From: Roseateles_B sp041905785
GTDB lineage: Bacteria; Pseudomonadota; Gammaproteobacteria; Burkholderiales; Burkholderiaceae_C
NCBI GenBank assembly: GCA_041905785.1
Contig: JAYRKJ010000003.1
Span: forward strand, 186,001 to 250,000
DNA: 64,000 nt
Direction: 5' to 3'
Shown piece by piece: positions 48,166 to 58,900 of this stretch (position 1 is its first letter; every line of letters begins with the position of its first letter). The notes under the pieces are model-generated. The model searched no databases. It saw only the letters and a program-made list of their open reading frames with translations, and was not told the origin of the DNA. The translations under genes and the position numbers were made by a program.

Positions 48166-50559
48166 TCAACGCCGGAATAGATCCAGAATGCTCTTCTTCT
48201 CTTCCTCGGAGGCGGGCGGCGGTACGTTGGCCTCCGTGCTGAGGGCGCGCACGCCGGCGTTGCCGGTGTACTCATCGTAGTACCACTCACCGTTGATCTG
48301 CACCACGCCTTCCGGCGGCTGGATCTCGGCCACCGGCACATTCTTCAGTGCAAAGCCCATGAACTCGATCCAGACGGGCAAAGACAAACCGCCGCCCGTC
48401 TCCCGGTCCCCCAGTTTGCGAGGTTGGTCGTAGCCGATCCAGACCACGGCCACCAGGCTTTGTTGGTAGCCGGCGAACCAGGCGTCCATGGAGTCGTTGG
48501 TCGTGCCTGTCTTGCCATAGATGTCGGGACGCTTGAGTTGGGCCTGTGCCTTGGCCGCGGTGCCGCTGCGCGTGACTTCCTGCAGCAGGCTGCTCATCAA
48601 GAAGGCGTTGCGTGGTTCGACAGCGCGCATGTCCTCGCCCAGCAGACGGGGCTGCGCTTCGAAGAGCACTCGCCCCTTGTTGTCGGTCAGTTTGGCAATC
48701 AGCTGGGGCACGACGCGGTAGCCGCCGTTGGCGAACACGGCGTAGGCCTGTGCCATCTGCATGGGCGTCACCGAGCCGGCGCCCAGCGCCATGGTGAGGT
48801 AGGCGGGATGCTTCTCGGCCTCGAAACCGAAGCGAGTGATCCAGTCTTGCGCATAGTGCACGCCGACTGACTGCAGCACGCGGATGGACACCATGTTCTT
48901 GGATTTGGCCAGCGCCTTTCGCAGTGGCAGCGGGCCATCGAAGGTGCCGTCGTAGTTCTTGGGCTCCCAGGGCTGGCTGCCCGTCGTTGTGGCGTCGAAG
49001 AACAGCGGGGCGTCGTTCACCACCGTGGCTGGCGTGAAGCCCTTTTCAAGTGCCGAGGAATAGATGAAGGGCTTGAAGCTGGAGCCGGGTTGCCGCCAGG
49101 CCTGGGTGACGTGGTTGAACTTGTTCTTGTTGTAGTCGAAGCCGCCCACCATGGCGTGAATGCGGCCGTCCTTCGGGTCCATGGCCACGAAGGCGCCCTC
49201 AACTTCGGGTAGTTGCGTGATGCTCCAGTCGCCCTTGGGGAGCTTGATGACGCGAATGATGGCGCCCCGGCGGATGCGGGTCTTGGGATTGCCGCGCTCC
49301 GACAGCCCTGAGGTGGCCGGTTTGAGGCCTTCGCCGGTGATGGTGAGGCTTTCGCCGCTCTGCAGCACGGCCACGACCTTTTTGGGGTCGGCCTCCAGGA
49401 CGGCTGCGGCCAGCAACTCATCGTTGGCGGGATGATCCGCCAGCGCCTCGGCGATGCGTACATCCATCTCCTTGGGATCGCCTGGCAGGTCGATATAGGC
49501 TTCAGGTCCGCGGTAGACCTGGCGACGCTCGTAGTCCATGATGCCGCGCCGCAGCGCGCGGTAGGCGGCCATCTGCTCGTCGTAGCGGAGAGTCAGGTAC
49601 ACGTCCAGACCGCGACTGTAGGCCTCGTCGCCGTATTGCGTGAAGATCAGCTGACGAGCGGCTTCCGCGACGTACTCGGCGTGGCTGCTGTTGTCGCTGA
49701 CGGTGCGGTAACGCAGGACCTGGGCCTTGGCCTGTGCGCGCTGTTCTTCGGTGATGTAGCCGTTCTCCAGCATGCGATCGATGATGTACTGCTGGCGGAT
49801 CTTCGCCCGGCGCGGGTTGTTGATGGGGTTGTAGGCTGACGGCGCCTTGGGCAGTCCCGCCAACATGGCGGCCTCGGCCACGGTGATGTCCTTGAGCGGC
49901 TTGCCAAAATAGACCTCGCTGGCAGCCGCAAAGCCATAGGCCTTGTGGCCCAGAAAAATCTGGTTCATGTAGATCTCGAGAATCTGTTCCTTGCTGAGTG
50001 CCGACTCAATCTTGAGCGCGAGCAGGATCTCGTAGATCTTGCGCGTCATCGTCTTCTCGGTGGACAGATAGAAGTTGCGCGCCACCTGCATGGTGATGGT
50101 CGAGGCGCCTTGGCTGCGGGCTTCGCCCACGTTGGCCAGGCCGGCCCGGATCACGCCCAGGTAATCCACCCCGCCGTGCTGATAGAAGCGGGCATCCTCG
50201 ATGGCCAGGATGGCATCCTGCATCACCTTGGGAATGACCTTGATGGACTGGAAGTTGCGCCGCTCTTCGCCGAACTCGGCCAGCACCACGCCGTCTGCCG
50301 ATAGAACGCGCAAGGGCAGCTTGGGCCGGTAGTCGGTAAGTCCGGAAATGTCAGGCAAGTTGGGGTAGGCCATGGCCAGCCCCAAGGCCACAAGCAGGGC
50401 GACGGCGGCTACGCCTCCGGCCGCCAAGCCGCCGAGCCACATCAGCGGGCGCCAGACAAAGCGATAGACCGGGGTGTGGTGGCGACGCGACGTCGCCAGA
50501 CCATTCGGCGAGTCCATCTCGGACGAAGTGGACACGTTCGATGACTTGGATTTGCTCAT
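48166..50559 (-). CDS. mrcA: Penicillin-binding protein 1A, class A
   Basis: A 797-residue bifunctional peptidoglycan synthase. An N-terminal basic tail and membrane anchor (about 45-70) are followed by a GT51 glycosyltransferase domain with EDARFYQHGGVDYLGV and GASTITMQVARNFYL, an OB-like PBP1A insertion and a transpeptidase domain with SxxK in PGSSFKPF, SxN in SKNM and KTG in YGKTGTTND. It acts at the periplasmic face in cell elongation. It is divergent from the pilM operon, a layout common in proteobacteria. The start at 50559 (MSKSKSSNV) is preferred over an ATG at 50583. Confidence 0.97.
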   Translation of the reverse strand: MSKSKSSNVSTSSEMDSPNGLATSRRHHTPVYRFVWRPLMWLGGLAAGGVAAVALLVALGLAMAYPNLPDISGLTDYRPKLPLRVLSADGVVLAEFGEERRNFQSIKVIPKVMQDAILAIEDARFYQHGGVDYLGVIRAGLANVGEARSQGASTITMQVARNFYLSTEKTMTRKIYEILLALKIESALSKEQILEIYMNQIFLGHKAYGFAAASEVYFGKPLKDITVAEAAMLAGLPKAPSAYNPINNPRRAKIRQQYIIDRMLENGYITEEQRAQAKAQVLRYRTVSDNSSHAEYVAEAARQLIFTQYGDEAYSRGLDVYLTLRYDEQMAAYRALRRGIMDYERRQVYRGPEAYIDLPGDPKEMDVRIAEALADHPANDELLAAAVLEADPKKVVAVLQSGESLTITGEGLKPATSGLSERGNPKTRIRRGAIIRVIKLPKGDWSITQLPEVEGAFVAMDPKDGRIHAMVGGFDYNKNKFNHVTQAWRQPGSSFKPFIYSSALEKGFTPATVVNDAPLFFDATTTGSQPWEPKNYDGTFDGPLPLRKALAKSKNMVSIRVLQSVGVHYAQDWITRFGFEAEKHPAYLTMALGAGSVTPMQMAQAYAVFANGGYRVVPQLIAKLTDNKGRVLFEAQPRLLGEDMRAVEPRNAFLMSSLLQEVTRSGTAAKAQAQLKRPDIYGKTGTTNDSMDAWFAGYQQSLVAVVWIGYDQPRKLGDRETGGGLSLPVWIEFMGFALKNVPVAEIQPPEGVVQINGEWYYDEYTGNAGVRALSTEANVPPPASEEEKKSILDLFRR

Positions 50560-50750
50560 GGGGCTCCAGTGAGGGCAAATCATTATAGAAACGGCCCTCT
50601 GGCGCGCTTTGAATCAGCGCTCCGTAGGATGCCGCGCCGAATCCAGTGCGAAAGGGCTTCTTTTCAGGGACAGATGGGCGTAGAAAGCCGTGTATGTTTC
50701 GCAACGTGGTGTTACGTGCTTGCGGCCGTTTTTTGAACGGTGTCATAGGC

Positions 50751-50779
50751 TTTACTGCTAGCATTCAAGTAACTTATTA
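50751..50779 (+). promoter_or_regulatory. Candidate promoter of pilMNOPQ
   Basis: TTTACT (50751-50756), 17 bases, TTATTA (50774-50779), in the 260-base mrcA-pilM gap that is noticeably AT-richer than its surroundings. The start would be near 50786, about 34 bases before pilM. No sigma-54 box was seen. A small inverted repeat CCGTT/AACGG lies at 50726-50740. Confidence 0.4.
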
Positions 50780-50819
50780 ACAATCCGACGCCTGCAAAGC
50801 GTGTTGGGGGAACCGCGTC

Positions 50820-51899
50820 ATGGGAATTCTTGACGTACTGCTGGGTCGCAAGCATCCGCCCATGATCGGCTTGGACATCAGCTCTTCCAGCGTCAAGCTG
50901 GTTGAACTCAGTCAGAACAAGAACGGTGAAATGGTGCTTGAGCGCTTCGCGATGGAGTCGTTCGAGAAGGGCTGGATCGCCGACGGCCAGATCGAGAAAT
51001 TCGAAGAGGTGGCCGATGCCGTGCGCCGGGTGGTGGCCCGCAGTGGCACCAAAACGCGCGATGCCGTGCTGGCCATGCCGCAGTCCGCAGTGATCACCAA
51101 GAAGATCATGCTGCCCGCGGGGCTTCGCGAAGAAGAGCTGGAAATCCAGGTTGAAGCCGAAGCCAATCAGTACATCCCTTTTTCGCTGGATGAAGTCAGC
51201 TTGGACTTTTGCGTTCTTGGGCCCAGCCCGACCTCCGTCGGTGATGTGGAGGTGCTGATCGCCGCATCGCGCAAGGACAAGGTTCAGGATCGGCAGGGCC
51301 TGGCTGAAGCCGCCGGCCTGCATCCGGTCGTGCTGGACATCGAGTCCCACGCTTCGCGTCTGGCTATGGGTCGACTGGTGGCTGCGCTGCCCGGCGAGGG
51401 GCATGATGCGCTGGTGGCCCTGTTCGAGATCGGTGCCGACACAACCAGCCTGAAGGTCCTGCGCGACGACGAAATGCTGTATGACCGCGATCAGGCTTTC
51501 GGCGGTTCGCAGCTGACGCAGCTGATATCGCGCCAGTACGGCTTTTCCTTCGAGGAGGCCGAGCAGAAGAAGCTGGCCAACGAGCTGCCCGAGGACTATG
51601 AGACGGTCGTGCTGCAACCCTTCGTTGATAGCCTGTCCCAGGAGATCGGCCGCGCACTGCAGTACTTCTTCACCAGCACGCCGCACCACAAGGTGCATTA
51701 CGTGATGCTGGCTGGCGGTACGGCCACGCTGCCGGGTCTGAAGGATCGCGTGACCGAGCTGACGGGTTTTGCCTGCATGGTGGTCAATCCCTTCGAGGGC
51801 ATGGAGTTGGGGGCAGCGGTGCGTGAGTCCAAGCTGCGCCGCGAGGCTCCGGCCTACCTGACCGCCTGCGGGCTTGCGATGCGGAGGTTCTTCCAGTGA
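50820..51899 (+). CDS. pilM: Type IV pilus assembly protein PilM
   Basis: A 359-residue cytoplasmic actin-like ATP-binding protein that binds the N-terminus of PilN. The N-terminal PPMIGLDISSSSVKLVEL, DAVLAMPQSAVITKKIMLPA and LFEIGADTTSLKVL, and the C-terminal VMLAGGTATLPGLKD, are family motifs. It opens the pilMNOPQ operon for the inner-membrane alignment complex and secretin. The stop overlaps the GTG start of pilN (GTGA). Confidence 0.97.
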   Translation: MGILDVLLGRKHPPMIGLDISSSSVKLVELSQNKNGEMVLERFAMESFEKGWIADGQIEKFEEVADAVRRVVARSGTKTRDAVLAMPQSAVITKKIMLPAGLREEELEIQVEAEANQYIPFSLDEVSLDFCVLGPSPTSVGDVEVLIAASRKDKVQDRQGLAEAAGLHPVVLDIESHASRLAMGRLVAALPGEGHDALVALFEIGADTTSLKVLRDDEMLYDRDQAFGGSQLTQLISRQYGFSFEEAEQKKLANELPEDYETVVLQPFVDSLSQEIGRALQYFFTSTPHHKVHYVMLAGGTATLPGLKDRVTELTGFACMVVNPFEGMELGAAVRESKLRREAPAYLTACGLAMRRFFQ

Positions 51900-52495
51900 T
51901 TTTGATCAACCTCCTTCCGCATCGCGCCGAGAAGCGCAAGCGTCGCAAGACGGCCTTCTTTGTCGGGCTGGGATTGTCGGTGGTCTTGGGCGGCCTGATC
52001 GTCGGTGCCGGCATGTTGCTGTTCCAGCAGATGACGGACCTGCAGATTTCTCGCAATGAGTACCTCAAGCGTGAGATCAAGGTGTTGGATGAACAGATCA
52101 AGGACATTGCCAACCTGAAGGCTGAGATCGAGGGGTTGAAGTCACGACAGAAGGCCGTTGAGGATCTGCAAACCGATCGCAACACGCCCGTTCATCTGCT
52201 CAACGAAATGGTGCGGCAGGTGCCGGAGGGCATCTTCCTGACCAACGTTCGGCAAACAGACAAGGTCGTGACAGTAAGCGGTCTGGCTCAGACGCAGGAC
52301 CGCGTCTCGGAGTTCATCCGTAATACGTCGAGATCCTCCGAGTGGCTCTTTAATCCGGACCTGGTGGAAATCAGGCAGGCGGCCTTGGCGAACTCCAAGG
52401 ATCAGAAGCGCCTGTTCGAGTTCACCATGCGAGTCTCCATCAAGGCTCCGCAGGCGGAAGCGCCTGCCAAGGGGCAGCCGTCGAGGAAGCCCTGA
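51896..52495 (+). CDS. pilN: Type IV pilus assembly protein PilN
   Basis: A 199-residue bitopic protein. ILINLLPHRAEKRKRRKTAF contains the INLLP motif that docks to PilM, then a transmembrane helix (GLGLSVVLGGLIVGAGMLLF) and a periplasmic ferredoxin-like domain with coiled coil (EIKVLDEQIKDIANLKAEIE). Start is GTG at 51896, overlapping pilM. It pairs with PilO. Confidence 0.96.
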   Translation: MILINLLPHRAEKRKRRKTAFFVGLGLSVVLGGLIVGAGMLLFQQMTDLQISRNEYLKREIKVLDEQIKDIANLKAEIEGLKSRQKAVEDLQTDRNTPVHLLNEMVRQVPEGIFLTNVRQTDKVVTVSGLAQTQDRVSEFIRNTSRSSEWLFNPDLVEIRQAALANSKDQKRLFEFTMRVSIKAPQAEAPAKGQPSRKP

Positions 52496-52499
52496 CCAC

Positions 52500-53186
52500 A
52501 TGGCCAAGAATCCTTCCATCAAGTTCGACCTGAATGCCTGGTTTGAAGGCATCCAGGACCAGTTCCGGGGGCTGAACCCGCAGGAGCCTGGCCAGTGGCC
52601 ATTGGCGCCTCGCCTGCTGACCTTCTTTGTGGCCGCGGTATTGGCCGTGGTGGCCGGTTGGTTTCTGGTGCTGGCAGATGCGCAGGCGGCGCTGGATGCC
52701 GAAGCAGGCAAGGAGCCTGGTCTGCGTCAGGACTACAAGACCAAGCTGGCGCAAGCCGTCAACCTGCCGGAGCTGCGCAAGCAAAAGAGCCAGGTTGAGG
52801 AATACGTCAATCAGTTGGAAAAGCAACTCCCCGGCAAAGCTGAAATGGATGCATTGCTGTCCGACATCAACAATGCGGGGGTGGGGCGCGGCCTGCAGTT
52901 CGAACTCTTCAGGCCGGGGGCCGAGCTCGTTCGGGACTATTACGCGGAGAAGCCCATCGCGATCAAGGTGTCTGGGCGCTATCACGACATCGGCTCCTTT
53001 GCCGCCGATATCGCAAATCTGTCGCGCATCGTGACGCTCAACAATCTGAGCCTGGTGACGGTTCAGGGCAAGGATCAGACCTTGACAGGCACGCTGAGCA
53101 TGGAAGCCGTGGCTCGTACCTATCGCTACCTGGACTCTGGCGAGGTCGTGGCGCAGCGTAAGGCCAAGGCGGGAGCCAAGAAATGA
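52500..53186 (+). CDS. pilO: Type IV pilus assembly protein PilO
   Basis: A 228-residue protein with a cytoplasmic tail, a membrane helix (LLTFFVAAVLAVVAGWFLV), a coiled coil and a C-terminal ferredoxin-like domain (IAIKVSGRYHDIGSFAADIA, IVTLNNLSLV). PilN and PilO heterodimerise in the periplasm to align the pilus platform with the secretin. The start follows pilN by four bases and the end overlaps pilP by four. Confidence 0.95.
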   Translation: MAKNPSIKFDLNAWFEGIQDQFRGLNPQEPGQWPLAPRLLTFFVAAVLAVVAGWFLVLADAQAALDAEAGKEPGLRQDYKTKLAQAVNLPELRKQKSQVEEYVNQLEKQLPGKAEMDALLSDINNAGVGRGLQFELFRPGAELVRDYYAEKPIAIKVSGRYHDIGSFAADIANLSRIVTLNNLSLVTVQGKDQTLTGTLSMEAVARTYRYLDSGEVVAQRKAKAGAKK

Positions 53187-53713
53187 AGTGCTTGACCCGG
53201 TTGTCTCTGCCAATGCTTGTCCTGGGCCTGACCGCTTGCGGCAATGAGGTGTCTGAGTTGCAGGAGTGGATGGCACAACAGAAGCGCGAGACGCACGCTA
53301 CGGTGCAGCCCTTGTCGCCTCCCAAGAAGTTCACGCCGCAGCCTTATGACGCTGCGCTGAGTGTTGATCCATTCAGTACGCAGAAATTGCGTGTCGCGAT
53401 CAAGCAGGAGGCCAGCCAGCCCAATTCCCTGCTGACTGCCGAGATGAGCCGGCGCAAAGACCCCTTGGAGTCCTACCCACTGGACTCCATGACCATGGTG
53501 GGCAGCATGACGAGACAAGGGCGGCCCTATGCGCTGTTGAAAGTGGACGCCCTCTTGTATCAGGTCAAGCAAGGCGATCACTTGGGACTCAATTTCGGCC
53601 GGATTACGCACATCTCTGAGACCGAGATCACCTTGCGGGAAGTCGTCCAGGACGCGGCTGGCGAATGGATAGAACGCACAAGTACCCTCCAGTTGCAGGA
53701 GAAGGGGCGATGA
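53183..53713 (+). CDS. pilP: Type IV pilus assembly lipoprotein PilP
   Basis: A 176-residue inner-membrane lipoprotein. MKCLTRLSLPMLVLGLTAC is the signal with lipobox LTAC, followed by an extended linker and a beta-sandwich HR domain with YPLDSMTMVGSM, YALLKVDALLYQVKQGDHLG and ITLREVV that binds the N0 domain of PilQ. It is coupled to both neighbours by four-base overlaps. Confidence 0.95.
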   Translation: MKCLTRLSLPMLVLGLTACGNEVSELQEWMAQQKRETHATVQPLSPPKKFTPQPYDAALSVDPFSTQKLRVAIKQEASQPNSLLTAEMSRRKDPLESYPLDSMTMVGSMTRQGRPYALLKVDALLYQVKQGDHLGLNFGRITHISETEITLREVVQDAAGEWIERTSTLQLQEKGR

Positions 53714-55869
53714 AGAATATGTCGGAGATGAGTGGTATGACTCAATGGCGTCGTTGGGCGGTGGGCATGGCAGCGGCGGCAGCGGCGTGGTTGCCCCTCC
53801 ACGCATGGGCACAGAACGCCATCAAGTCCATCAGCACCTTGCAGCAAGCGGGGGTGGAGGTGGTTCGCATTGAGCTCAGCGAGAGCCTCAAGGAGGTGCC
53901 TGCTGGGTTTGTAGTGCAGGTACCCCCGCGCATTGCCTTGGATCTTCCTGGCATTGCGAACGGCATGGGACGCAACACGGTGGAAATCAATGCAGGCAAT
54001 CTGCGGTCTGCCAGTGTGGCGCAGGCCGGTGAGCGCACGCGTGTCGTGCTGAACCTGCGACAGGCTTCAAGCTATCGTACGCAGCTGGAAGACAAGGCTC
54101 TGCTGGTGATTCTTGAGAACAGCTCAACTCAGCAGGCCGCCTCGGGAACATCCAAAGGCAAGCCCCCTGAGCCACTGCATTTCGCGCCCAGCCTGAACGC
54201 TACCAGTCAGACCTTGCGGGATATCGATTTCCGCCGTGGAAACGACGGTGCCGGGCGCGTGGTGATCGGCTTGCCCAGCAACCAGGTGGGCGTGGACATC
54301 CAGCAGCAGGGACCGAACCTGGTGCTTGAATTTCCCAAAACCAGCTTGCCGCCGGAGCTGCGCCGTCGCCTGGACGTGGTCGACTTCGGCAGCCCAGTGC
54401 AGTACGTCAGCGCCAGCCAGGTCGGTGACAAGGTCCGTGTGATTGTCGAGCCCAAGGGAAGCTGGGAGCACAGTGCGTACCAAAGCGACAACCAGTTCGT
54501 CCTGGAGGTGCGTCCGCAGAAGGTGGATCCCAACAAGCTGGTCCAGGGGCCTGGCTATGCTGGAGACAAACTGTCGTTGAATTTCCAGAGCATCGAAGTC
54601 CGGGCGCTGTTGCAGGTGATCGCTGACTTCACCAATTTCAATGTGGTGACCAGCGATAGCGTGACCGGTAACGTGACGCTGCGCCTGAAGGATGTGCCTT
54701 GGGATCAGGCGCTTGACATCATCATGCAGGCGCGTGGTCTGGGCCTGCGCAAGTCTGGCAACGTGCTCTGGATCGCGCCAAAGGAAGATCTGGCAGTCCA
54801 GGAAAAGAAAGAGCTGGAAGCCAAGGCCCAGCTGGCTCAGCTGGAGCCGCTGCGTACGCAGTCCATGCAGCTGAACTATGTCAAAGCCGAGGATGTGATG
54901 AAGGGGCTGACGGGCAGTGGTACCGGCTATGCCCGCATCCTGTCATCGCGGGGCAGTGTCATTGCAGAGAGTCGCACCAATCAGCTCTTCGTTAACGATA
55001 CTTCCGCCAAGTTGGAGGAAATTCAGGCCTTGATCGCAAAGATCGACGTGCCTGTGCGGCAGGTGCTGATTGAGGCGCGCATCGTCGAGGCCGACGACAG
55101 CTTTGGTCGCTCACTGGGCGTCAAGCTGGGTGTCAATGATATCCGTGCATCTCAGGGCGGTATCCCTGGCTACAACGTGGGCGGCAACAACTATGTGGCC
55201 ATCGGCGGCAATTACAACGCCGCGGGCGGGACGACCCTGCAGCCGGGCGCAGGCAGAAGCTTCAATGACACGCAAATGATCAATCTGCCGGCCCCCAGTG
55301 TGCTCAGCGGCACCCCGCAGACCTTTGCTCTGACCTTGTTCAACGCAACGGCCAATCGCTTCCTTAACCTGGAATTGTCGGCACTGGAGGCTGACGGCAA
55401 GGGCAAGATCGTATCGAGCCCCCGTGTCGTGACGGCTGACCAGGCCAAAGCCTTGATCGAGCAGGGTGAAGAGATTCCATATAACCAGGCGACATCCTCA
55501 GGCGCAACGGCGACCATTTTTAAGAAGGCCGTGCTGAAGCTGGAGGTCACGCCGCAGATCACGCCCGAAGGCAATGTGATTCTGGATGTGGACGTGAACA
55601 AGGATAGCCGCGGTGTCCTGACGCCTCAGGGCTATGCCATCAACAACAAGCATGTGAAGACGCAAGTGCTGGTTGAGAATGGCGGCACAGTCGTGTTGGG
55701 TGGTATCTTCACCCAGGAAGAACGCGAAGACGTGAAGAAAGTGCCGTTCCTTGGCGATGTGCCCGTGGTAGGCAATTTGTTCAAGAACAAGGCCAAGACG
55801 TCGAGCAAGACGGAATTGCTGATCTTCATCACCCCTAAGGTGGTGACGGAGCGTGTGACTGGCCGTTAG
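53710..55869 (+). CDS. pilQ: Type IV pilus secretin PilQ
   Basis: A 719-residue outer-membrane secretin through which the pilus passes. After the signal peptide come two AMIN domains (about 45-145 and 165-275) for peptidoglycan binding, an N0/STN domain (LNFQSIEVRALLQVIADFTN), an N1 domain (MQLNYVKAEDVMKGL) and the C-terminal secretin domain with VLIEARIVEADDSFGRSLG, FLNLELSALEADGKG and VENGGTVVLGGIF. The start ATG at 53710 overlaps the pilP stop (ATGA). Confidence 0.97.
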   Translation: MKNMSEMSGMTQWRRWAVGMAAAAAAWLPLHAWAQNAIKSISTLQQAGVEVVRIELSESLKEVPAGFVVQVPPRIALDLPGIANGMGRNTVEINAGNLRSASVAQAGERTRVVLNLRQASSYRTQLEDKALLVILENSSTQQAASGTSKGKPPEPLHFAPSLNATSQTLRDIDFRRGNDGAGRVVIGLPSNQVGVDIQQQGPNLVLEFPKTSLPPELRRRLDVVDFGSPVQYVSASQVGDKVRVIVEPKGSWEHSAYQSDNQFVLEVRPQKVDPNKLVQGPGYAGDKLSLNFQSIEVRALLQVIADFTNFNVVTSDSVTGNVTLRLKDVPWDQALDIIMQARGLGLRKSGNVLWIAPKEDLAVQEKKELEAKAQLAQLEPLRTQSMQLNYVKAEDVMKGLTGSGTGYARILSSRGSVIAESRTNQLFVNDTSAKLEEIQALIAKIDVPVRQVLIEARIVEADDSFGRSLGVKLGVNDIRASQGGIPGYNVGGNNYVAIGGNYNAAGGTTLQPGAGRSFNDTQMINLPAPSVLSGTPQTFALTLFNATANRFLNLELSALEADGKGKIVSSPRVVTADQAKALIEQGEEIPYNQATSSGATATIFKKAVLKLEVTPQITPEGNVILDVDVNKDSRGVLTPQGYAINNKHVKTQVLVENGGTVVLGGIFTQEEREDVKKVPFLGDVPVVGNLFKNKAKTSSKTELLIFITPKVVTERVTGR

Positions 55870-55963
55870 TCGTGGAAATTCGGCCGGCGCGATGCTGGCC
55901 TTCGGGATTGATGATCAAAGCTGTGCAGGGCTACTTGCGTCTGCCGCGCTGGAGTTTGATGAC

Positions 55964-58900
55964 ATGAGGAACTACCTTCAACAACACCTGGGTCGCTGGC
56001 TCATGGCATTGCTGGCCATGACGATGAGCCTGGGGCTGGTGGCCTGTGGCGGCGGCGGTAGTGCCGGCAGTTCACTGTATCCGGGGGCGAATAGCCCTCA
56101 GATTGGAGTCAGCCTGTCCGGCACGACGGTGTCCGGTAGCTCGACGGTGACCGTAACGGCCAGCCTGCGCGACGCCAATGGCGCGGCCATTCCCAATCAG
56201 GTGGTGAACTTCAGCTTCGACAAGGGCGGGCTGGCGCAGTTGAATGTGGCCAGTGCGTTGACCGATGCCAATGGCAATGCGGTGGCAGTGCTGTCCGTGG
56301 GGAGCAGTGGAAACTCTGGCGCCGATACGGTGGTGGCGACGGCCACAGTCGGCAGCACCACGTTGACCGCCAACAGGGCCTTCGAGGTGGTGGGCGCGGC
56401 GTCCGGTGCAGCTGCCTTGACCGTTACCCTATCCAGTCCCAATGTCACGGGTAGCGCACCCGCTTCAGTGACCGCGGTTCTGAAGGACGCCAGCGGCAAG
56501 CCGGTAGCGGGGCAGGTGGTCAACTTCAGCTTCGGCAGCGGCGTGGGTGTGTTGGCGCAGCTGAGTTCGACCACGGCGCTGACCGATGGCAATGGCAGTG
56601 CACGTGTGCTGCTGACTGCCGCCAGCACTGATATCACTGGTGCAGACACCGTGGTGGCCACCGTCACCTACAGCGGCAAGGCGCTTTCGGACAACAAGGG
56701 CTTCCAGGTTACGGCGACATCGACGTCCACGGCCGCGCTGACGGTCGGCTTGTCCTCCAACACATTGACCAACAAGTCCTCCATCACTGCGACGGCCAGC
56801 CTGAAGGATGCCAACGGCGTAGGCATCCCGAACCAGGTCATTGCCTTCAGTCTTGGGGCGACGCTGGCTCAGCTGAGTCAGGTGCAGGCGCTGACGGATG
56901 CCAACGGCAATGCCGTCGTTGTGCTGACCACTTCGGGTACGCAACCGGGGGCGGATACCGTCAAGGCCTCGATCAGCTACAACAATCGAGTGCTATCCAG
57001 CCAAGTCAATTTCGCCATTGTTGGCACCTCGACCAGCTCGGCCTCCTTGGCGCTGAGTCTGTCCAGCTCGACGGTGACGGCGGGTTCGCCTGCCACTGTC
57101 ACCGCTGTGCTGAAGGACGGCAGCGGGGCGGCTATTCCTGGCCAAGTTGTGAGCTTCAGCACACAGCGTGGCTTCGGTGCCCTGAGTGCCGTGACTGCGC
57201 TGACCGATGCCACCGGCACCGCCGCTGTGACCTTATCTCCCGCCAATGCAACGTCGGCGGCAGCTGACAGCGTCAGCGCCAGCACGGTCGTTGGCAGCCA
57301 GACCGTGACCTCCAACAGCGTGGGCTTCCAGCTGACGGCTACGGTGGTGGGCATCCAGTCCTTCACGTCAGATGTCCCTGCCGGCAGCAAGCTTGCGGCC
57401 AACGGCTCGTCCATCATCACGGTCAAGTTGTCCGGTACCGCGGGGTCGGCGCCTGTGCAGCTAACCCTGGCTTCGCAGTGTGCTGCGCTGTCACCAGCCA
57501 AGGCGACATTGACGCCGACAACGGCGACCACGACCACAGGGACGGCTACCTTCACCTACCAGGACATGGGCTGTGGAGCCAAGCAGACCAGCGACACGCT
57601 CAACCTTCAGGTCGTGGGTAGTACCGTCACCGGAACCTTGACACTGCCGCTGGGAGCACCGTCCGTGGCTGGCGTGACCTTTGTGTCTGCGACCCCTTCG
57701 CTGCTGTACCTTGCGAGCTCCGGCTATCCCCCGACCAACTCGACGGTGATCTTCCAGGTCAACGATGCCAATGGTGCGGGCCTGTCCGGTCAGAAGGTGA
57801 AGCTGTCGCCGACGACCACGGTTGGCGGCCTGACCGTGGACGGCATGACTTCCGTCGATGGCGTCTTGCCGGTGCTCGACAAGACAACCGATAGCAATGG
57901 GCAGGTTCGTGTGCTGGTCAATGCCGGCAACGTGCCGACGCCAGTCGCTATCCGTGCGACCTATACGTCGGAGGATGGAAAGCAGGTGTTTTCCTCTGTC
58001 TCTGCCAACCTATCCATTGCTGTGGGGCTGCCGACTCAATCGCGTTTCTCGCTTTCGCAGAAGTTCGCCAACATCGAGGGCTTCAGTACCGATGGCACGA
58101 CCAACACCTACTCGGTTGTGCTGGCTGATCGCCTCGGCAATCCCGTGCCTCCAACCACGGTGGTGAACTTCGTGAACACGCTGGGGCAGGTACTGACGTC
58201 CCCGTCCACGGGTTCGTCTTCGTCGTTGTCTGTCGTGAGCGCCAACTCGATTTCGGGTGGCCAGCGGCCTCCCAACTGGGATGGCCGTGTGACGACCATG
58301 GCCTACGCCATCGGCGAGGAAAGCTTCCAGGACCTGAATGGTGACAACCAGTACACCGCCGGAGAGGACTACGAGGATCTGGGCGATCCCTACCTGGACC
58401 CCAAGTTCCGTGGCTACTTCGCTGCCGACCTTCAAACCATTCCTTACGGCGCGGCTGCGGCGTGTAGGCCCGCGACAACGGCGCCGTTCCAGCGCTACGA
58501 CGGCACCAATGGGACGGTAGGCTTGCCGCGCGCTTCCGTGCCTTCCAAGCCTGCCACTTGCACGAATACTTGGGGCAAGGCGTTTGTTCGGGCCGCCATC
58601 CAGACCGTCTGGTCCACTTCGGATGCGCGCCCGACGTGGGGCACAGCCTTGCCAAAGGGCCCATACACTGTCTATGTGCCAGGGGGTGGCACCTGCACGG
58701 TGGCTCGATCTGTGGGCTACAGCTATGCCGCAACGGCAGCCGGTGCATTGCAGAGCAAGTCGGTGTTCGATCTCAGTGGCACCCAGCTCTATAACGCGGG
58801 GACTACGGGGGCCTTCTATTTTGAGGTTGCGGATGCCAACACCAACTTCTACAACCCGATGGCCGCTGGAACGGTGGTTTCTGCTTCGGCGACGAGCGGG